Shown here: piece after piece, positions 25,089-32,636 of the stretch
How the letters are laid out: the number at the start of each line of letters is the position of its first letter
How positions within the stretch are numbered: position 1 is the first letter of the stretch
Position numbers and translations under genes: made by a program
The notes under the pieces: generated by a model
The model's input: only the letters and a program-made list of their open reading frames with translations
What the model was told of the DNA's origin: nothing
The model's database searches: none
From: a virus
Strand: one strand, 5' to 3'
DNA: 64,000 bases
IMG/VR virus record: IMGVR_UViG_3300046543_000266
Location: 62,001 to 126,000 of that record

Positions 25089-27022
25089 CTATCTCGGCAA
25101 AGCAAGGTTCGAAGGTAATCGTACAGGAAATCAACCTGTCGCAAGTGATCACCAGTGCTTCCACCTCGGTGGTTGCTCAAGTGGTCGTCGCCAAACAAGG
25201 CCGTACCATCCCGGTCCAGTTCACCAACGCGCAAGACTATCTGGCGGAGTACGGTAATCCGAACGCTCAGGTCAGCTTCGACGTGTATTGCGGACTCGAC
25301 TACTTCGGCGAAGGCAATCAGCTGTGGGGTCTGCGCGTTGCTGGCACGGGCGCTCTGTACTCGGCACTGCTGATGTACACCGACGGTTCGGCTACGCATC
25401 TGCTGCCGATCGCCGCAGGTGTGGTTGACCCGACCAAGCCCAACTGGACGGCCATCCTCCCGAGCGGCGCGCAGAACGAAGCAATCGCGTTGTTCTACCC
25501 GAACAAGGGTCCGGGTTCGTACGGCGACAACGTAGCGCTGTCGATCACCAGCAACAATATCGCGACGCCGACGGGTTTCGCCGTGACCTCGGCAGCGACG
25601 GGCGGTACGCTGGTTCCGGCCACGTATCAGTACCAGATCTCCAGCGTGTCGCTCACGGGCGAGACTCTGGCAACCAATCCGGCGCAAGTCGTGATCGGCG
25701 GCGCGGCAGTAACGAACGTCGTGAATCTGTCGTGGACAGCGGATCCGCAAGCAATCGGGTACAACATCTACGGTCGCGTAGGTGCGGGCGTTGGCCTACT
25801 CGCTCAAGTTGGTCAGGGCGTGACCACGTTCACGGATACCGGCGCGCTGACTCCGGATACCACCAAGACTCCGGTGGTGAGCCCGGCTAACGCAGCACAG
25901 CCGCTCCCGACGTTCGGCCTCAACGTGTTCGACACGACGCAGTCCACGTCGTACCCGGTGGAACAGTTCAGCGTGTCGCTGGATGACTTCACCGACAGCA
26001 CGGGCACCGAAACGGAACTGGAACAACGCATCAACCCGTTCTCGACGTACATCCAAGTGACCTCGAATGTGCCGGCTCTGCTGGACACACCGGCAGTCAC
26101 GACGACGTCGCTGACTTCGATGAAGGGCGGTGACAGCGGTGCGGCTCCGACGAGCTTCCAAGTTGCGGCAGCGTGGAACACCTTCAGCAACAAGCAACTG
26201 TACGCGGTCAACATCCTGCTCAACTCGGGTCACGCAGATCCGACGGTGCAGTTGGCGATGGATACGTTGGCGCAGAAGCGTGGTGACTGCGTGGCAATGC
26301 TCGACATCCCGTCGGCAAGCCAACAGTTCCAGCAAGCGATCAACTACCGGAACCTCAACCTGAATCTGAATTCCACGTACTCGGCGCTGTTCGCACCCGA
26401 CGTGCTGGAAGCGGATACGATCAACGGCAAGCAACAGTATGTGCCGTTCTCGGGATGGGCGGCAGCACTGTGCGCTCGTACCGATCGGGTTGCCAACCCG
26501 TCGTTCTCGATCGCTGGTCTGAATCGCGGTTTGCTCAACGTGCTGAAGACGCGCTACACCTACGACGACGGCCAAGCGGACGCTCTGTTCAACGCGCAAG
26601 TCAACTACACCAAGACCTTCATCGGTCAAGGTATCGCGCTGTGGGAACAACAGACGTGTGCTGCGCAGTTCTCGGCGCTGTCGTGGGTTTCGGTTCGCCG
26701 TATCGTCAACGTGATCAAGGTCGCGCTGTATCAGTTCTTGCTGTATTCGCTGCAAGAGCCGAACGACGACTTCCTGGGTCGCCAGATCGTTAGCTCGTGC
26801 TCGGATTATCTGCAGTCGATCCAGAACGCGCGCGGCATCTCGAGCTACACGGTGATCTCCGACAGCCAGAACAACTCGGCGCAGGACTTCAACAGCGGCG
26901 TCCGTAACGTGACGGTCATCATCGTCCCGACGATCCCGACGCACATCATCAACTTGCAAGTCGTGATCAGCAAGCAAGGTGTGTCGTTCACGGAAGCCCT
27001 GTCGCAAGTCAATCCGGGCTAA
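25085..27022 (+). CDS. Tail sheath protein
   Basis: 645 aa. Typical myovirus sheath features: an N-terminal domain with VPVQFTNAQDYLAEYG-like geometry, the AGTGALYSALL segment, and a conserved C-terminal domain (about 480-645) with KTRYTYDDGQADALFN, WVSVRRIVNVIK and a final two-strand exchange region. A segment of about 100 residues (about 160-270) resembles a fibronectin-III/Ig-like domain (YQYQISSVSLTGET...AIGYNIYGR) inserted in the variable region, probably displayed on the sheath surface. The tube gene follows downstream. Confidence 0.9.
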   Translation: MTISAKQGSKVIVQEINLSQVITSASTSVVAQVVVAKQGRTIPVQFTNAQDYLAEYGNPNAQVSFDVYCGLDYFGEGNQLWGLRVAGTGALYSALLMYTDGSATHLLPIAAGVVDPTKPNWTAILPSGAQNEAIALFYPNKGPGSYGDNVALSITSNNIATPTGFAVTSAATGGTLVPATYQYQISSVSLTGETLATNPAQVVIGGAAVTNVVNLSWTADPQAIGYNIYGRVGAGVGLLAQVGQGVTTFTDTGALTPDTTKTPVVSPANAAQPLPTFGLNVFDTTQSTSYPVEQFSVSLDDFTDSTGTETELEQRINPFSTYIQVTSNVPALLDTPAVTTTSLTSMKGGDSGAAPTSFQVAAAWNTFSNKQLYAVNILLNSGHADPTVQLAMDTLAQKRGDCVAMLDIPSASQQFQQAINYRNLNLNLNSTYSALFAPDVLEADTINGKQQYVPFSGWAAALCARTDRVANPSFSIAGLNRGLLNVLKTRYTYDDGQADALFNAQVNYTKTFIGQGIALWEQQTCAAQFSALSWVSVRRIVNVIKVALYQFLLYSLQEPNDDFLGRQIVSSCSDYLQSIQNARGISSYTVISDSQNNSAQDFNSGVRNVTVIIVPTIPTHIINLQVVISKQGVSFTEALSQVNPG

Positions 27023-27036
27023 AGCTGTAACCAACG

Positions 27037-27066
27037 AGGCGACAGTGCTAGTACAGGCTGTCGCCT
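27037..27066 (+). other. Hairpin after sheath gene
   Basis: AGGCGACAG pairs with CTGTCGCCT across a 12-nt loop, no T-run. Fits the series of processing-type hairpins that follow the abundant structural genes. Confidence 0.6.
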
Positions 27067-27088
27067 TGTAGACTAAGAGGTGACTCAG

Positions 27089-27469
27089 ATGGGATTCAAA
27101 CTCAACGCAGCAACGCGCCTTAGTGCTGATACCGAAACCAGCAAGGACGGTAAAGCAGTCAGCCCGGCGAATGGTTTCCGCGAGCAGAACGAGGACAACC
27201 TGAAGGACCGACAGCAAGACAGCCAGAAGTCGGTCGATGAAAAGCCCAAAGCCGAAACCACGGCGGATGCTGAGGGTGACGACGGCGCGAGCACTGGTGA
27301 TACAACTATCACCCTGGACATTCCGCAGGACAACGACGACGATATGAGCTCGATCGACGCTGTGGTAACGGCCGCAGTTAAACGACTGCACGCTGAGCAA
27401 GAAGTCGAAGCGGACGCCGACCCGAAGCTCTTCAACATGGCAAACCAACCGATGGGGCCAATGGCATGA
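27089..27469 (+). CDS. Tagged acidic protein
   Basis: 126 aa from the ATG at 27089 (AGAGGTGA 6 nt upstream). The N-terminus MGFKLNAATRLSADTE is a strong tag match. The rest is hydrophilic, Asp/Glu/Lys/Ser-rich and probably unstructured, with a short helix near residues 85-105. Located between sheath and tube; its stop overlaps the next gene's start. No family recognised; an internal or scaffold-bound protein fits. Confidence 0.65.
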   Translation: MGFKLNAATRLSADTETSKDGKAVSPANGFREQNEDNLKDRQQDSQKSVDEKPKAETTADAEGDDGASTGDTTITLDIPQDNDDDMSSIDAVVTAAVKRLHAEQEVEADADPKLFNMANQPMGPMA

Positions 27470-27774
27470 TCATCAATGCGGCTACCCGCCTCAAGGCGTC
27501 GGAATACGAGGTCAAGCTGCACAAAGCTTCTGATCTATTCACCCGATTGAACGCGGTCTTCCGCAACAAGCTGTCGCTGAACAAAGTCGACGCTTCGATC
27601 TGCGTGAAGGACGTCAGCGTGGTGCTGGTCCTCAAAGCGTTGCAGCGCATGGGTTACGACCTACGTGCTCGCGGCGACAGTGAAGCGGCACACATCTTGT
27701 CGCTCAACGGCACGCCTGAACTGCAAGTACAATCGCCCCGCGAGGATTGGGACCCGGTTATCAGTTTCGTCTGA
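27466..27774 (+). CDS. Tagged small protein
   Basis: 102 aa. It starts with MIINAATRLKASEYE, another tag match, and overlaps the preceding tagged gene by 4 nt. The body looks alpha/beta (LNKVDASICVKDVSVVLVLKALQRMGYD) with no recognised family. Two tagged genes in a translationally coupled pair suggest joint packaging or assembly. Confidence 0.65.
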   Translation: MIINAATRLKASEYEVKLHKASDLFTRLNAVFRNKLSLNKVDASICVKDVSVVLVLKALQRMGYDLRARGDSEAAHILSLNGTPELQVQSPREDWDPVISFV

Positions 27775-27792
27775 GACCCGTTGCAGCAATCC

Positions 27793-27801
27793 CAATTTGA
27801 C
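27793..27801 (+). promoter_or_regulatory. Late-type motif CAATTTGAC
   Basis: Perfect YAATTTKAC copy, 38 nt upstream of the tail tube gene, in a 65-nt intergenic gap. Confidence 0.55.
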
Positions 27802-27839
27802 GGTGTCTTCGACAAACAGACATACTAAGGAGTATCACA

Positions 27840-28346
27840 ATGGCTCGTTCCAGCTTGTATGATGCACAAGCAGTGGCGGACCCGGCTCAGAGTTGGAACT
27901 TCGACTTGTTCCTTCCGGCAATCCCGGGTTCGTCGGATACCCGTGCTCTCACGTGGAAGTGCATGTCCACGGGTCTGCCCGGTTTCCAAATCGAAAAGGT
28001 CGCAGTTCCGCTGCACGGCGTGGAGTTGCAGTACGCTGGCCGCAAGACCTTCAGCCACAGCTTCCAGTCGGTGTTCATGGAAGCCTCGGACTGGTCGACC
28101 CGTTCACAGTTCTACGCTTGGTCCGAAGCTACTCGCTCCTGGGTCAACAACAGCGGCACGTTCGCCAGCGCCTACAAGGTGAATGCGCAGATCGTGGTCT
28201 ACAACGACCTGCCGCAAGTCGCACGCACGATCAACGTGTGGGGTCTGTGGCCCGAACAGATCGCTGACGTAGCGCTGGACGGTGCGAACTCGACGCTGGT
28301 CACGCTCGACATCACGTGGTCGTTCGACTACGTAACGGATGCTTGA
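27840..28346 (+). CDS. Tail tube protein (T4 gp19-like)
   Basis: 168 aa, the usual length for contractile-tail tube proteins. The fold markers are present: an N-terminal strand region with SWNFDLFLPAIPG, the loop LTWKCMSTGLPGFQIEKVAVPLHG and the C-terminal strands ending LVTLDITWSFDYV. AAGGAGTATCAC precedes the ATG and a late-type motif lies upstream. It follows the sheath with two tagged genes between. Stacked hexamers form the DNA conduit. Confidence 0.88.
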   Translation: MARSSLYDAQAVADPAQSWNFDLFLPAIPGSSDTRALTWKCMSTGLPGFQIEKVAVPLHGVELQYAGRKTFSHSFQSVFMEASDWSTRSQFYAWSEATRSWVNNSGTFASAYKVNAQIVVYNDLPQVARTINVWGLWPEQIADVALDGANSTLVTLDITWSFDYVTDA

Positions 28347-28348
28347 TC

Positions 28349-28558
28349 ATGATCGTCACCTCGGCGGCATCCCGTCTGGTGGCGGCAACCCACTCGTTTG
28401 CGTTTGAAGTGCGTATCCTTGACGACAACGGCCAGCACGGCGTTTTCCGAAAGACTGTAGACGCAGCAACGCGCGGAGCCGCCTGGATAAAGCTGACCAA
28501 GGATCTCAAGAGTATGAAGGTCCTGGAGTCGGTCTACCAAATCACGAGCACACCATGA
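28349..28558 (+). CDS. Tagged very small protein
   Basis: 69 aa. It starts 2 nt after the tube stop with MIVTSAASRLVAATHS, a divergent tag in which Ser replaces Asn. The rest is a small alpha/beta sequence (FEVRILDDNGQHGVFRKTV). Its stop overlaps the next tagged gene's start. No other features. Confidence 0.6.
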   Translation: MIVTSAASRLVAATHSFAFEVRILDDNGQHGVFRKTVDAATRGAAWIKLTKDLKSMKVLESVYQITSTP

Positions 28559-29331
28559 AAACCCGACTGCACGCTGCACGTCGGTTGGTAGTTGCAGAAG
28601 GGGAGTGGTTCCACGCGATGGAACCCGAGATGCAGAAGCAGTATCTGGAAGAGCATCCGGGTAGTAAGTACGCGAAGGATCACACGTCAACGGCACCGGC
28701 CAATCCGAAGGCGCTACCTGCGCCCACTCAGAAACCGAAGTCTGAAGTAAAACCTGCTAGTCCGAAGCCGACGCCCGAAGAAGTCAAGAAGGTGTCACCG
28801 AAGGCGAAGGCCGCAGGTAGCAAGGAACGTGTTGACAGCGCTAAGAAGCTGAAGGCAACAGCTCCTGGTCTGGCGTCCCAGTTGATCGGCGGCGTCAAGG
28901 ATTTCGGCCACGATCTGAGTGCAGTTGGCAACTTCCTGAATGGTCACCCCGAGCATGGTGACATGAAGCGTGTTGGTTCGATGCTGGTCACACTTCTAGG
29001 CACGGGCGCAATGATGACGGCTCTGGGTGCAACTGGCCCCGTCGGCTTTCTGGCGTTCATGGCACTGAAGAAGTTGGCGCTTCCCGAGTTGGTTGGATGC
29101 GCGAAGAGCGTGTACAAGGGAACCAAGCGTCAGTTCGCACCTGCGGATCGGTCCAAGATGTTGCCGGAGTATCAGGATGCGTGTGTTCGTTTGCTGGCTG
29201 CTTCTAAGCAAGATCAAGAAACGTTGCTGGAACTGATTGAGCTTCTCGCTGACATGGTTGCTCACGGGGAAATCCCGCAATCGGCTCTCGACGAAGCGCA
29301 AGCAGAACTGGAAGCCACGCACAAGAAGTAA
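28555..29331 (+). CDS. Tagged protein with Pro/Lys linker and hydrophobic segment
   Basis: 258 aa. N-terminal tag MKTRLHAARRLVVAEG is followed by WFHAMEPEMQKQYLEEHPGSKYA, a Gln-Tyr-Leu...His-Pro-x-Ser element that I associate from memory with internal virion proteins of large phages. A Lys/Pro/Ala linker (about 45-100) follows, then a hydrophobic stretch (about 140-180, LVTLLGTGAMMTALGATG) and a helical C-terminus. Tag, linker and a possible membrane-interacting segment suggest an ejected protein that might help DNA cross the inner membrane. This is inference. Confidence 0.62.
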   Translation: MKTRLHAARRLVVAEGEWFHAMEPEMQKQYLEEHPGSKYAKDHTSTAPANPKALPAPTQKPKSEVKPASPKPTPEEVKKVSPKAKAAGSKERVDSAKKLKATAPGLASQLIGGVKDFGHDLSAVGNFLNGHPEHGDMKRVGSMLVTLLGTGAMMTALGATGPVGFLAFMALKKLALPELVGCAKSVYKGTKRQFAPADRSKMLPEYQDACVRLLAASKQDQETLLELIELLADMVAHGEIPQSALDEAQAELEATHKK

Positions 29332-29337
29332 TTTGAA
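29329..29337 (+). promoter_or_regulatory. Late-type motif TAATTTGAA
   Basis: Near-match to YAATTTKAC that overlaps the stop codon of the tagged protein; next gene starts 76 nt downstream. Confidence 0.4.
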
Positions 29338-29413
29338 GTTACACCCAATGAGTGCGATCCCGTGCTCTAGAGGTTCACAATCGCAATCCACCTTTCTCAA
29401 TAAGGACAGTATC

Positions 29414-30166
29414 ATGCAAACCGTAGCTCTTACCGATTTCGAAATGAAGAGCGAGACGCTCGCCAAGGTGATGGTCTCGTTCACGGGCCGCTTCAACAAG
29501 GACAGCATCCGTGCTGCTCTGCTCGAAAAGCTGAACGGTCTGGCAGCTCCCGTCGAGAACAGCTTCCGCATGGTGAAGGCACACAGCGCGGGCGGCGTGG
29601 CCGTGGGCTTCCTTCGCGCCAACAAGGAAGTTCGTGTGGTCGAGAACGAAAACGAACTGCGCGCATCGTACCGCGTGATGAGCTCGAACATCCTGATGGA
29701 CAACGCAGACAAGTCGCTGTGGGCTGTCAAGGAAGGTCGCGCTGGTAAGTACCTCGCACGCCACGGCAACGAAGATCTGTCGGAACTCGTGAGCGCCAGC
29801 CTCAATCGCCGCGCCGATGTGCCGGGTCTGCGTCATCTGTCGGTTGCCAAGGCAGCAGCCGGTGAGTTCGTAGCATTCGTCGGCAAGACTGGCGACATGG
29901 ACTACGGCTTCGCAGTGCGCGCCAACGCCGACAAGGTGCAAGTCATCAGCCACACGACGCACACCCCGATGGTTGTTTCGTACGACATGGTCGCTTCGAT
30001 CTGTCAAGTGCCGGTGCCGCGTGAGTTCGCGAAGCAGATGACGAAGGCTGGCATCAGCCGCGCGGACAAGGACCAAGCCAACGAATACTGGCGCAAGCTG
30101 TATTCGTACGACACGGCGTACATGAACGACGTGATCGAGCAAGTCAACGAAGACACCGTCGCGTAA
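29414..30166 (+). CDS. Hypothetical, probably highly expressed virion-region protein
   Basis: 250 aa from the ATG at 29414 (TAAGGACAGTATC upstream); the frame stays open back into the previous gene, but no ribosome site exists there. Alpha/beta mixed, basic, no motif recognised, no tag. Codon choice matches capsid and sheath genes and it has its own late-type motif and a strong terminator, so it is probably an abundant late protein. Last gene of the plus-strand virion block. Confidence 0.6.
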   Translation: MQTVALTDFEMKSETLAKVMVSFTGRFNKDSIRAALLEKLNGLAAPVENSFRMVKAHSAGGVAVGFLRANKEVRVVENENELRASYRVMSSNILMDNADKSLWAVKEGRAGKYLARHGNEDLSELVSASLNRRADVPGLRHLSVAKAAAGEFVAFVGKTGDMDYGFAVRANADKVQVISHTTHTPMVVSYDMVASICQVPVPREFAKQMTKAGISRADKDQANEYWRKLYSYDTAYMNDVIEQVNEDTVA

Positions 30167-30186
30167 TCCGAAAGCGCACCAACGTC

Positions 30187-30224
30187 AAAAGCCCCGCCAG
30201 ACTAATCATCTGAGCGGGGCTTTT
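30187..30224. terminator. Bidirectional rho-independent terminator
   Basis: AAAAGCCCCGC pairs with GCGGGGCTTTT, giving a T-run on both strands. It separates the converging plus-strand virion block and minus-strand replication block. Confidence 0.9.
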
Positions 30225-30227
30225 GAT

Positions 30228-30467
30228 TTACTGCAGTCGGTCCCAGAATTCCTGACCATACTGCTCGACGAAGGCTTCCTTCTGTGCATCGTACAGCTTG
30301 TCGGCACGCTTGCGATCACGGTTCTCGAGAGCCTCATGCAACATCGTACCGGGACCTACTGCCAGTCCACGATACAGATAGCCGTTCTTGATACGAGGGT
30401 GACGTGCGATCGGATGGGGTTGTGCCTTCCGTACTCGCTCCGCCTCGGCCGTTTGAACATCATCCAT
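30228..30467 (-). CDS. Small hypothetical protein
   Basis: 79 aa from the ATG at 30467, which has GGAG 6 nt upstream; an ATG six codons earlier (30485) lacks one. Basic and acidic helical protein rich in Arg, Glu and Tyr, no family recognised. A motif variant GCTAAAATAG is about 55 nt upstream. Last gene before the bidirectional terminator. Confidence 0.55.
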   Translation of the reverse strand: MDDVQTAEAERVRKAQPHPIARHPRIKNGYLYRGLAVGPGTMLHEALENRDRKRADKLYDAQKEAFVEQYGQEFWDRLQ

Positions 30468-30520
30468 AAACACTCCGTTTTCCATGTGATGGTCGGCTCA
30501 TGGGCAAACACCCATTTGAG

Positions 30521-30530
30521 CTATTTTAGC
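30521..30530 (-). promoter_or_regulatory. Early/middle-type motif variant GCTAAAATAG
   Basis: Resembles GTAAATAG with an extra A. About 55 nt upstream of the small minus-strand gene, in the 100-nt gap after the helicase stop. Confidence 0.3.
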
Positions 30531-30580
30531 GTTGTCACGCATAGACAGGGACGTCCTCAGCGTGACGCTGTGACCGCTAT

Positions 30581-31969
30581 TCAGACATCCGCCTCGGCCA
30601 AGTTGGGTATGTTCCGTTTCTTGGGGCGCTGCGTCTTATCCGAGTAGTCGGAACCCTTACCGCTCTTGCCGCCTTCAGGCTTCTTCTCGTCATCAGCGGC
30701 ACCAAGGCTATCGTCCTGCGGCATGTCCTCCACCCGCATGTACTCGTAGACCATCTTGACGCGGAACGGGAAGGCCAAGCTGTTACGCGACTTGGGTTGT
30801 TCGACCAGCGTCTCGCCAGTTTCCTTCGACTCCTTGGTCGCCACCCAGATCCACGAGTTGGAACTGTGCTCGGAGATCGCCCGGCTGTACCGGATCTTGC
30901 CGTCGTCAGCCACCTGACACAGCAGGATGTTCACCCGGTTCTCGACTTCGGCGTTGATCTTCGAGTATCGGGCAACCGCACCCAACGCCCGCCACATATC
31001 GTCGCCATCCACGCCCTTCAGCAGTGAGATGTAGTCGATGATAGTGACGTCGCAGTCATACGCGCTAGTTGCCGCGTACACTTCCTCGATCGTCATATCT
31101 TCCTGCGGCTTGAAGATAGTGAAGCGTCCACCCTTGGCGAACACCTTCTTCTCCCACATCCGCTGCCGCTTGTACACCAGATCCTTCTCGCCAGTAGCTA
31201 GGCGCTGCAACAGGATCTTCGTGAGATTGGTCTTCGTGACGTTAGCCATGATACGACCAGTCATCTCACGCTTACTCATTTCCAACGGAACCAGCAGGAC
31301 CTTGTAACCCATAGCCGCCATGTTGACGGCCATCGCCGCAGCCAACGTGGACTTACCGCCGCCGGAGTTAGCGCCGATGGTGACCAGCGATCCGCGTGCG
31401 AATCCACCACTCACCGTGTCGAACGCCTTGATGCCTGTCGGAATCACCTGCTCCGAGTTGTCCTCATACAGGATCGACTTGACCAGCGAGCTGCTGTTGT
31501 TATTGCGGCCGAAGTGCAGGAAGGCGTCTTGGTTGGACTTCTTCGAACGAACCACGTTGAACGCAGTGGCCGTCTCTTCAAGCAGTTCATCGATGCTGAC
31601 CTTGGAACCCTGTACCTTCTGATTGATGTGGGCTGCCAGATTGAAAAGACCGCGCGTCTGCCGGTACTTGTTAAGAATGCGCGCCGCTTTGTTGGCGTCG
31701 TCGACCGACTGGACGGTAGCTACGCTATCGCGGAAATGGGAACGCGCATCCTCGGACAGGTCCGGGTCTTCGACCATCAAGCGGAACGACGGACTCGACC
31801 CACTGTCTTTCATCTGGCGCTTGATGCCGTCATAGATCTCACGACTTTCGTCGCTGAAGAAGTACGACTCGTCAACCTGCGCCAGTAGCGCACCGGCGAT
31901 CTTCTTGTCCTTGTGGCACATTCCCCGTAGAACCGCGAGCTCCGCGCGGGGAGAAACGATCTTCGCCAT
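30581..31969 (-). CDS. DnaB-like replicative helicase
   Basis: 462 aa, normal size for this family. The C-terminal RecA-like domain has Walker A GANSGGGKS (about residues 198-206), then LLVPLEMSKREM, a typical DnaB motif, and Walker B VTIIDYISLL (about 310). An N-terminal domain resembles the DnaB/gp41 all-helical domain. It would unwind DNA at the phage fork. The C-terminal 50 residues are charged and unstructured. GAGGAAAC precedes the ATG and a GTAAATAAG motif is 32 nt upstream. Confidence 0.88.
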   Translation of the reverse strand: MAKIVSPRAELAVLRGMCHKDKKIAGALLAQVDESYFFSDESREIYDGIKRQMKDSGSSPSFRLMVEDPDLSEDARSHFRDSVATVQSVDDANKAARILNKYRQTRGLFNLAAHINQKVQGSKVSIDELLEETATAFNVVRSKKSNQDAFLHFGRNNNSSSLVKSILYEDNSEQVIPTGIKAFDTVSGGFARGSLVTIGANSGGGKSTLAAAMAVNMAAMGYKVLLVPLEMSKREMTGRIMANVTKTNLTKILLQRLATGEKDLVYKRQRMWEKKVFAKGGRFTIFKPQEDMTIEEVYAATSAYDCDVTIIDYISLLKGVDGDDMWRALGAVARYSKINAEVENRVNILLCQVADDGKIRYSRAISEHSSNSWIWVATKESKETGETLVEQPKSRNSLAFPFRVKMVYEYMRVEDMPQDDSLGAADDEKKPEGGKSGKGSDYSDKTQRPKKRNIPNLAEADV

Positions 31970-32000
31970 GTTTCCTCTTATGCTTTGTGATCAGTGTGAC

Positions 32001-32009
32001 CTTATTTAC
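32001..32009 (-). promoter_or_regulatory. Early/middle-type motif GTAAATAAG
   Basis: Minus-strand copy about 31 nt upstream of the DnaB-like gene, overlapping the stop codon of the upstream lipoprotein gene. Confidence 0.5.
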
Positions 32010-32310
32010 TGTCGGCCTGAATGACAGTAGTGGCGTGTCCACACTTAGTAAACTCACCGGTGCCGGTCTTCTTGTTGGTGCTGATGTACGGTGTGACGTT
32101 GCGGATCCCGAAGAAGTACAGGTATCCGTCCAAGCACATGAACTCCTTGGGTGACACTGTCGTATCCACCAGCAAGGGGTTGGATTTGGTATTGTAGTCG
32201 ACGCCCGGAATGCCATACTCGTGCAGCTTGTTTGAGATGCTGGCCTGAACGTCAGCCTTGCTGCAGGATGCCAGTGCAATGACACTAGCTAGAATGAGTG
32301 CTGTCTTCAT
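32002..32310 (-). CDS. Phage lipoprotein
   Basis: 102 aa from the ATG at 32310 (an upstream ATG at 32328 is in frame). MKTALILASVIALASCSKAD is a type II signal peptide with a clear lipobox (L-A-S-C), so the mature protein should be a lipid-anchored 85-residue domain, Asp at +4 excepted. The mature part contains two further cysteines and no known domain. Lipoproteins expressed early by phages often block a receptor or restrict superinfection; here that is a guess. It overlaps the gene upstream by 26 nt. Confidence 0.75.
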   Translation of the reverse strand: MKTALILASVIALASCSKADVQASISNKLHEYGIPGVDYNTKSNPLLVDTTVSPKEFMCLDGYLYFFGIRNVTPYISTNKKTGTGEFTKCGHATTVIQADSK

Positions 32311-32506
32311 GTTCTGGTGATTGCGCAATAGGGTGCTCGTGGCACTTGAGGTTGAACTCGATTTCCCAGTCGCGACCCCACAAGCGGTGGACGTCGCTGA
32401 TGCGCATCGCCCAGAACGCTGTGTGGGATTCGTCCGACCCTGACGGGGCTTGAGTGTAAGTGCGAATGCGTTTACGGCTGGAGGTTCGACGTTGTCGACT
32501 GTTCAT
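32285..32506 (-). CDS. Small basic hypothetical protein
   Basis: 73 aa. AAGGAAAC lies 6 nt before the ATG, which directly follows the stop of the small membrane protein gene (TAGATG). The N-terminus is Arg-rich (RQRRTSSRKRIRT), the rest mixed. The 3' end overlaps the lipoprotein start, suggesting coupled translation. No family recognised. Confidence 0.55.
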   Translation of the reverse strand: MNSRQRRTSSRKRIRTYTQAPSGSDESHTAFWAMRISDVHRLWGRDWEIEFNLKCHEHPIAQSPEHEDSTHSS

Positions 32507-32617
32507 CTATAGTTTCCTTATCAATGTGACGATGCCCCAAACGGTGAATAGAACGACGAACATGCCAACCCCATTCAGGATGTGCACGACGCCCAAACCA
32601 ATCTCGGAGCAGCCCAT
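32507..32617 (-). CDS. 36-residue membrane peptide
   Basis: Reads MGCSEIGLGVVHILNGVGMF and continues with a hydrophobic VVLFTVWGIVTLI and a basic RKL end. A strong AGGAGG is 7 nt before the ATG, and its stop abuts the next start, so it is probably real. One transmembrane segment with a positive C-terminus. Adjacent to the lipoprotein gene; the group may act at the host envelope. Confidence 0.6.
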   Translation of the reverse strand: MGCSEIGLGVVHILNGVGMFVVLFTVWGIVTLIRKL

Positions 32618-32636
32618 GATGATACCTCCTAACGCG

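Noticed and set aside
25796-27448. Long minus-strand frame opposite the sheath gene
   Set aside because: Antisense shadow of the sheath: Arg/Val/Leu-rich, no motif, no upstream ribosome site.
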